NCBI GenBank assembly: GCA_037952775.1
Contig: JBANAY010000003.1
Location: forward strand, 27,776,001-27,840,000
Length of the DNA stretch: 64,000 nt
DNA from: Clonostachys chloroleuca
Taxonomy: Eukaryota; Ascomycota; Sordariomycetes; Hypocreales; Bionectriaceae
Direction of reading: 5' to 3'
How positions within the stretch are numbered: position 1 is the first letter of the stretch; every line of letters starts with the position of its first letter. Below are positions 59,738 to 64,000 of this stretch, in pieces. Below the pieces are notes generated by a model. That model saw nothing but the letters and a program-made list of their open reading frames with translations. It did no database searches and was not told the origin of the DNA. Position numbers and translations under genes: made by a program.

Positions 59738-62700
59738 ATGCGCCTCAAAACCATTCCAGAGGAGGGCACCGAGGATAATGATGTCGATCATTGGGACCCC
59801 GCAAATCTCATCTGGGAGAATGCAATAAGCAGATACTATGGTGAACTTCGTAAAGGAGGGATCGAGCCGTCAGCTATTAACAAAGATTTATGGGATATTC
59901 GAAGTCTGGAGGATCTTTTCAACCAAATTGAGTCGCTCGAAGAAGAAGAAGAAGATGTACAAGTCTCACAGTCTAGCCCCTTGGCCGATGCTATCACCCA
60001 ATTGAGGCCTATACTTGTTGCCCTGAACGATTTTGTTGCCGTTACCTCATGGGTCATGGGGATGAATGCCAAGTTTGACGCAATATTATGGGGATCTTTT
60101 AGATTGATTCTGAAGGTGTGTTTCTCTATCGTTAGCCAATCATGCAAATTGCTTTGAGGCTGACATCTTGGGTTAATAGTTTGCCCAGCCGGTCCTCCCC
60201 GATGTCATCGCCATGATTGAGAACCTAGAGCAAGCGCTGCCTCGAATTCAACAGTACGACAAGGCGCTTTCCATGGCACAAGAGTTAGAAGGAGCCCTGT
60301 CGGACGTGTATTGCGAGATGATTATGTTCTGCGCACATGCCATAGTCGTACTTCGCAACTCCCCCGACATTGGGCACAACAAGCTGGTGCGATCTAAATT
60401 CTCTAAAGATATATCTCGGATCATCGAAAATGTCCGGGAATTCTCTCAACAAGTAGATGAAACCGCAGGGGTGATAAGACTTTTCAGAGAAACGAAGAGC
60501 GGAGTAACCAGTCCCGCACCTCAGAATTTGAACATGGTCAATAAGCCCGAAGATGGCAAACTGCCTTGTTTCATGATACCTTATCCACTGAACTGGAGAT
60601 TTTTTGGCCGCGAGAATGAGTTGACGTTTCTAAGAGGGGCTCTTGATCCGTCGGTCGGGACCACGCTTCGTGCCGTTGGCGTTTATGGCCTAGGAGGTGT
60701 TGGCAAAACACAGCTGGCTCTACAGTATGCCAATACGTCAAGAGACAGATATAAAATAATTGCGTGGATTCCTGCGGAGACGGAGACCAAAATCGTGCAA
60801 GCGTTTGCAAATCTAGCCTCCAGCCTTGGGCTTGTCAAAGAGTCCCACAAAGACGATCGCCGCAGCCTCCAAACAGTGCGCGAATGGCTTAACAAGGCAG
60901 ATGGACCATTTCTCTTCATTTTTGACAACCTGGAAAAGGCTGAGTTGTTGAGTAAGGTGTGGCCGGCGAGTGGCAAAGGGTCAGTTCTCATTACATCCCG
61001 CTCTCCTTCACAGGCCTCGAAGCGAAGCCTACTCACCCTTGCACTGAGCCCTTTCCCTGTCGAAACAAGCAAAGCCGCATTCAAATCGTTCTCGAGACTA
61101 GTCCCAGTAGACCAAGAAGACGAGGCAGCAATGGAAGAATCCTGTACCCTTCTAGGAGGGTTACCGCTAGCTATGGTCCAAATCAGCGATTTCATTCGCA
61201 CTCGTGGCTACTCCTATGTAGAGTTTCTACGAATCTACAAGAAATCGGCTGAGAAGATATTTGCCAAATGTGATATTCCTATCGAATATCATGCCTCTAT
61301 ATTGACAACATGGGAAACTTCGATGGAGGGGCTGTCCGAAGACGCCAAAAATTTACAAAACCTACTTGTGCTTTTTGACCCAGACCTCATCCCTGAGCGT
61401 CTTCTTACTGACACCAAGGCCGAAATTGAAGACACAAGCTACGAATTTCTGAAAGATGAGTTTGCGTGGGTTCTTTTCCATAAATATAGCCCCTGAAATC
61501 CTGACGGAGTTAAGCTGACGCAATAAATATATTAGCTTTGGGATCACCGTCGCTGAGCTTTGCGGGACTTCCTTGGTTCGTCGTCTATCAAGCACCAAAG
61601 GGCTTTACCTCCATCGCTTAGTCCAATTAGCTGTCTTTTCGAAAATTCCAGAAGACCGCAGGGTTTACTTGTTCGACCTCGTTGTTGAAATTCTCTCATT
61701 TAGTTTTCCAAATTCTTGGAAGACCGAAGGCCCATACCAGGGTCATGGTTACGCTTTCTGGGAGACCTGTAACGCCGTACTGACTCACATTACTTGGTTG
61801 AAGGGATTAAGCGACAAATACAAAATTAAGCCAGAAAACTTGGAGCAATGGGCTGAGTTGGTGTTTAGAGCTGGAACGTGAGTTCATATTGCCGACTCAT
61901 TGTTGTTTTATTCTGACAGGTTTGATTTAGTTACCTTTGGGAACGGCAACAGCCTACTCTCGCAAAAGAATTTTTCCAGTATGGCCTTCATGCAGGTTTC
62001 GAGATACCTGATCAGATATCTGCACAGGCGCACAAATTAGTGGGCCATGTCTATCTTGACATGGCGCAGCCACATGCTGCACTCGATGCTTACAAAATGG
62101 CCCTCACTTTGCGGGAGTTTATCAATGACGTTGAGTCAACGGCCGTGGCAGATGTGTGCGACTCAGTTGCCTGCTCTTACACCGAGATTGGCGATACTGA
62201 CAACGCGTTTAAGTATCTGCAACGAGCGACTGATATCCATAATTCCAACGATCCCAATAAAATGACTCGTACTCTAGCTATTGAGGCGATGACATACCTT
62301 CGTGCTGGGAAGCCAGACGAATCACTTGCCACCATCTCCAAATGCTGGCAACTTCAAGGCAAGACGCAACAAGAGATCGAGAATTCATCCTACCCCAAGC
62401 ATAGCGGCGATATCATGCTTTTGTCACGAATCTATTGGCTGCAAGGGGAGAAGAAAAAAGCCAGGAATTGACTTCTCATGCCCTCAAGATGCGCAGAGAC
62501 ACTTGCGGAGAGAACGGGGGACAGCGGGTGGCAGACTCGCTCTTTTCGCTGGCCCAAATTCTGGAGGACTTTGAGGAATATACACACGCCGCACAGCTAT
62601 TGAGTCAAATTGTTGCCATAAGCGGTAATACCCCCGACATGAGGCCACATCTTGCAAGGGCTTACTGGTTTCTTGCCAACGTGGAGGCAAAGATTGATGA

Positions 62701-62830
62701 GGGGGGCAATCATGTTGCGGAACTCAGAAATAAAGCCCGAGAATCTCGGAAGGCTATTGACTCTCGTGAGTGGCCAGACGATGATACTGACGAAGGGTTT
62801 ATGAGATTGGTAGGATGGATGTTATGGTGA
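59738..62830 (+). CDS. NB-ARC/TPR NLR (STAND) protein (1-base frameshift)
   Basis: Exons 59738-60115, 60180-61465, 61536-61877 and 61931-62830, about 968 aa with one base restored. An N-terminal helical domain (IWENAISRYYGELRKGGIEP, MNAKFDAILWGSFRLILKFA) is of the type found before NACHT/NB-ARC in many fungal NLRs. FFGRENELTFL opens the nucleotide-binding module: P-loop VYGLGGVGKTQLALQYA, Walker B FLFIFDNLE, RNBS-B LITSRS and GGLPLAM. TPR-like repeats follow (AHKLVGHVYLDMAQPHAALD, VADVCDSVACSYTEIGDTDN). At the A6 run 62454-62459 one base is missing; beyond it the repeats continue (VADSLFSLAQILEDFEEYTH) to the stop. Such proteins act in heterokaryon incompatibility and immune-like cell death. 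Confidence 0.85.
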
Positions 62831-63870
62831 TCGCAACCAGTTCGATTTATTGCTGGAGACATAGAGAGCGAACATATTAAAGGCCAAGACCAACATATTC
62901 TAAAACAAAAATGAACTCATTAGACCTCGACTCTCTCCATTCTATACGCCTCCAAGAGGCCGGCTTAGACCCTGAATGCACGTGCCAAAGGGATAAGACG
63001 ACCCAGACTCTTGGTGGATGAGGCACAGCTAGCATAAATTGCACTGCCTTGTTAATCAAGTCATATTCTACCCTTCATAGTTAAGTCGACAATTGATTTA
63101 CTGTAATCTTGTGAGCGCAAGAGGATTCAAGATTGTCGTTGACAGAAATAGACGGATGACATCTAGAACGCAAGGGGCTAGTCAGTTTGATCTGATCTTT
63201 CAAATAAATGGGCACTACCGATGCGAGGACAAGTCCGACGCAAATACCGGCATTGCCTCAGAAGACAGACGCTGGCGGAAATGAAGGGTGAAGATCTATG
63301 TTCTCCACTCAACGCGCGCGCAATCAAATTCCTAAAAATAGCATCACGAGATCAGTCTCAAAGTTGCTGCCGGAGTTTTTTACCAACATACAGGAGGGCT
63401 GAACATCAAGATATCAATGTCAAGTTTGAGTAGTTTGTCGTTGTGGGATCAGAATACGAAATTTGTCAATATTGACGTTGTGCGAACCAGGCAGCAGAGC
63501 CATTTCAACTGCCATCCTGACCTTGACCTTGAAGCCCCAAAATATAAAAGTGGCCCCATGTCCTGAGACCAGAGTTGCTGTTTTTGGCTCAGCGTATTGC
63601 GGACCTGGGCCTGGCTCCGGCCTTGGCTCGGGTCAGCTTATGCTGGCCCGTGACTCTGTTGGGCTGTGAACTGACCTCACCGGCAAGGATGACTGGTCTA
63701 CGATCGGCGCATAGCATCGATCGCGAAGAGTATATTAACTTGCGGTTATCTCTCTCTTTTTGGCTCGTCTCATCTCAACTCTTCCATCATCAGCCTCATC
63801 CTCATCGACGCAGAATAGAGTTAGACGACCACATCAACCTTTCCAACGTCCTCACTCCCAATTCGTCAAG
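62831..63870. other. Intergenic, 1 kb
   Basis: No supported gene between the NLR stop and the secreted-protein start. Short open frames only. The last 100 bases are C/T-rich and form the 5' flank of the final gene. Confidence 0.5.
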
Positions 63871-64000
63871 ATGGTGTTTCTATTCCAGTTGATCGCTCAG
63901 CTATTGTTGGCCTCTACGGTTCTAGCCGCAAGTATGTTTTGACTCATTCTCAAAGCCTCTTCGTCCATCATTTACTAACGTCGCTCTCCCCGCTAGCAAA
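63871..64000 (+). CDS. Secreted protein, N-terminal fragment
   Basis: The ATG at 63871 opens a signal peptide (MVFLFQLIAQLLLASTVLAA). A GTATGT donor follows at 63932 and a plausible CGCTAG acceptor ends at 63996, leaving only four bases of exon 2 inside the window. The hydrophobic core followed by Ala-x-Ala is a typical cleavage site. The product cannot be identified from this fragment. Confidence 0.6.

Overview
The window is nuclear DNA of a filamentous ascomycete (Pezizomycotina, probably a Eurotiomycete such as an Aspergillus or Penicillium relative). Genes are split by 50-70 bp GT-AG introns. The protein families are typically fungal: C2H2/fungal_trans and Zn2Cys6 regulators, RTA1, PTH11/rhodopsin-like, secreted PLA2, an NB-ARC/TPR NLR, and allantoate-permease-type MFS. 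I see no rRNA, tRNA, CRISPR or recognisable transposon. Exon boundaries were worked out by hand from reading frame, splice sites and family continuity; they are models, not transcript data.

The core, about 6.7-29.4 kb, is an apparent ten-gene nicotinate (niacin) catabolic cluster matching the hxn genes known from Aspergillus nidulans: hxnT (old-yellow-enzyme reductase), hxnX and hxnV (FAD monooxygenases), hxnZ (MFS), hxnR (C2H2/fungal_trans regulator), hxnN (amidase), hxnM (cyclic-imide hydrolase), hxnW (SDR), hxnP (MFS) and hxnY (2-oxoglutarate dioxygenase). In A. nidulans these are spread over three clusters; here they are contiguous. Only hxnS, the molybdenum nicotinate hydroxylase, is not in the window. 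In the described pathway, nicotinate becomes 6-hydroxynicotinate, then di- and trihydroxypyridines. The ring is then reduced, hydrolysed to alpha-hydroxyglutaramate and deamidated. A G-rich motif, CRAGRRTGGGG[G/T], recurs in the intergenic regions of this block. It agrees with the base preference I predict from the two HxnR zinc fingers, so it is a candidate HxnR operator.

The cluster edges carry extra genes. A Rieske non-heme oxygenase (4.4-5.9 kb) shares a divergent promoter with hxnT that contains the motif and three GATA sites. On the other side a second 2OG dioxygenase (30.3-31.5 kb) and a second allantoate-permease-like MFS gene (32.8-35.0 kb) form a divergent pair that lacks the motif.

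Left of this is a protein-kinase gene (0.2-2.2 kb). Right of it are a PTH11/rhodopsin-like protein, an RTA1-like membrane protein, a C2H2 protein, a 5 kb stretch without supportable genes (42.1-47.1 kb), a secreted phospholipase A2 and an F-box protein. Next comes a probable sulfate-ester utilisation group (Zn2Cys6 regulator, arylsulfatase, MFS; 51.7-57.3 kb). The window ends with a divergent pair made of a C-terminally membrane-anchored protein of unknown function and an NB-ARC/TPR NLR (57.6-62.8 kb), then the start of a secreted protein.

Four otherwise well-preserved genes (Rieske, PTH11-like, F-box, NLR) each need one extra base to stay in frame. All four lesions are one-base deficits, three of them at or inside a short single-base run, so base-calling error is as likely as pseudogenisation.
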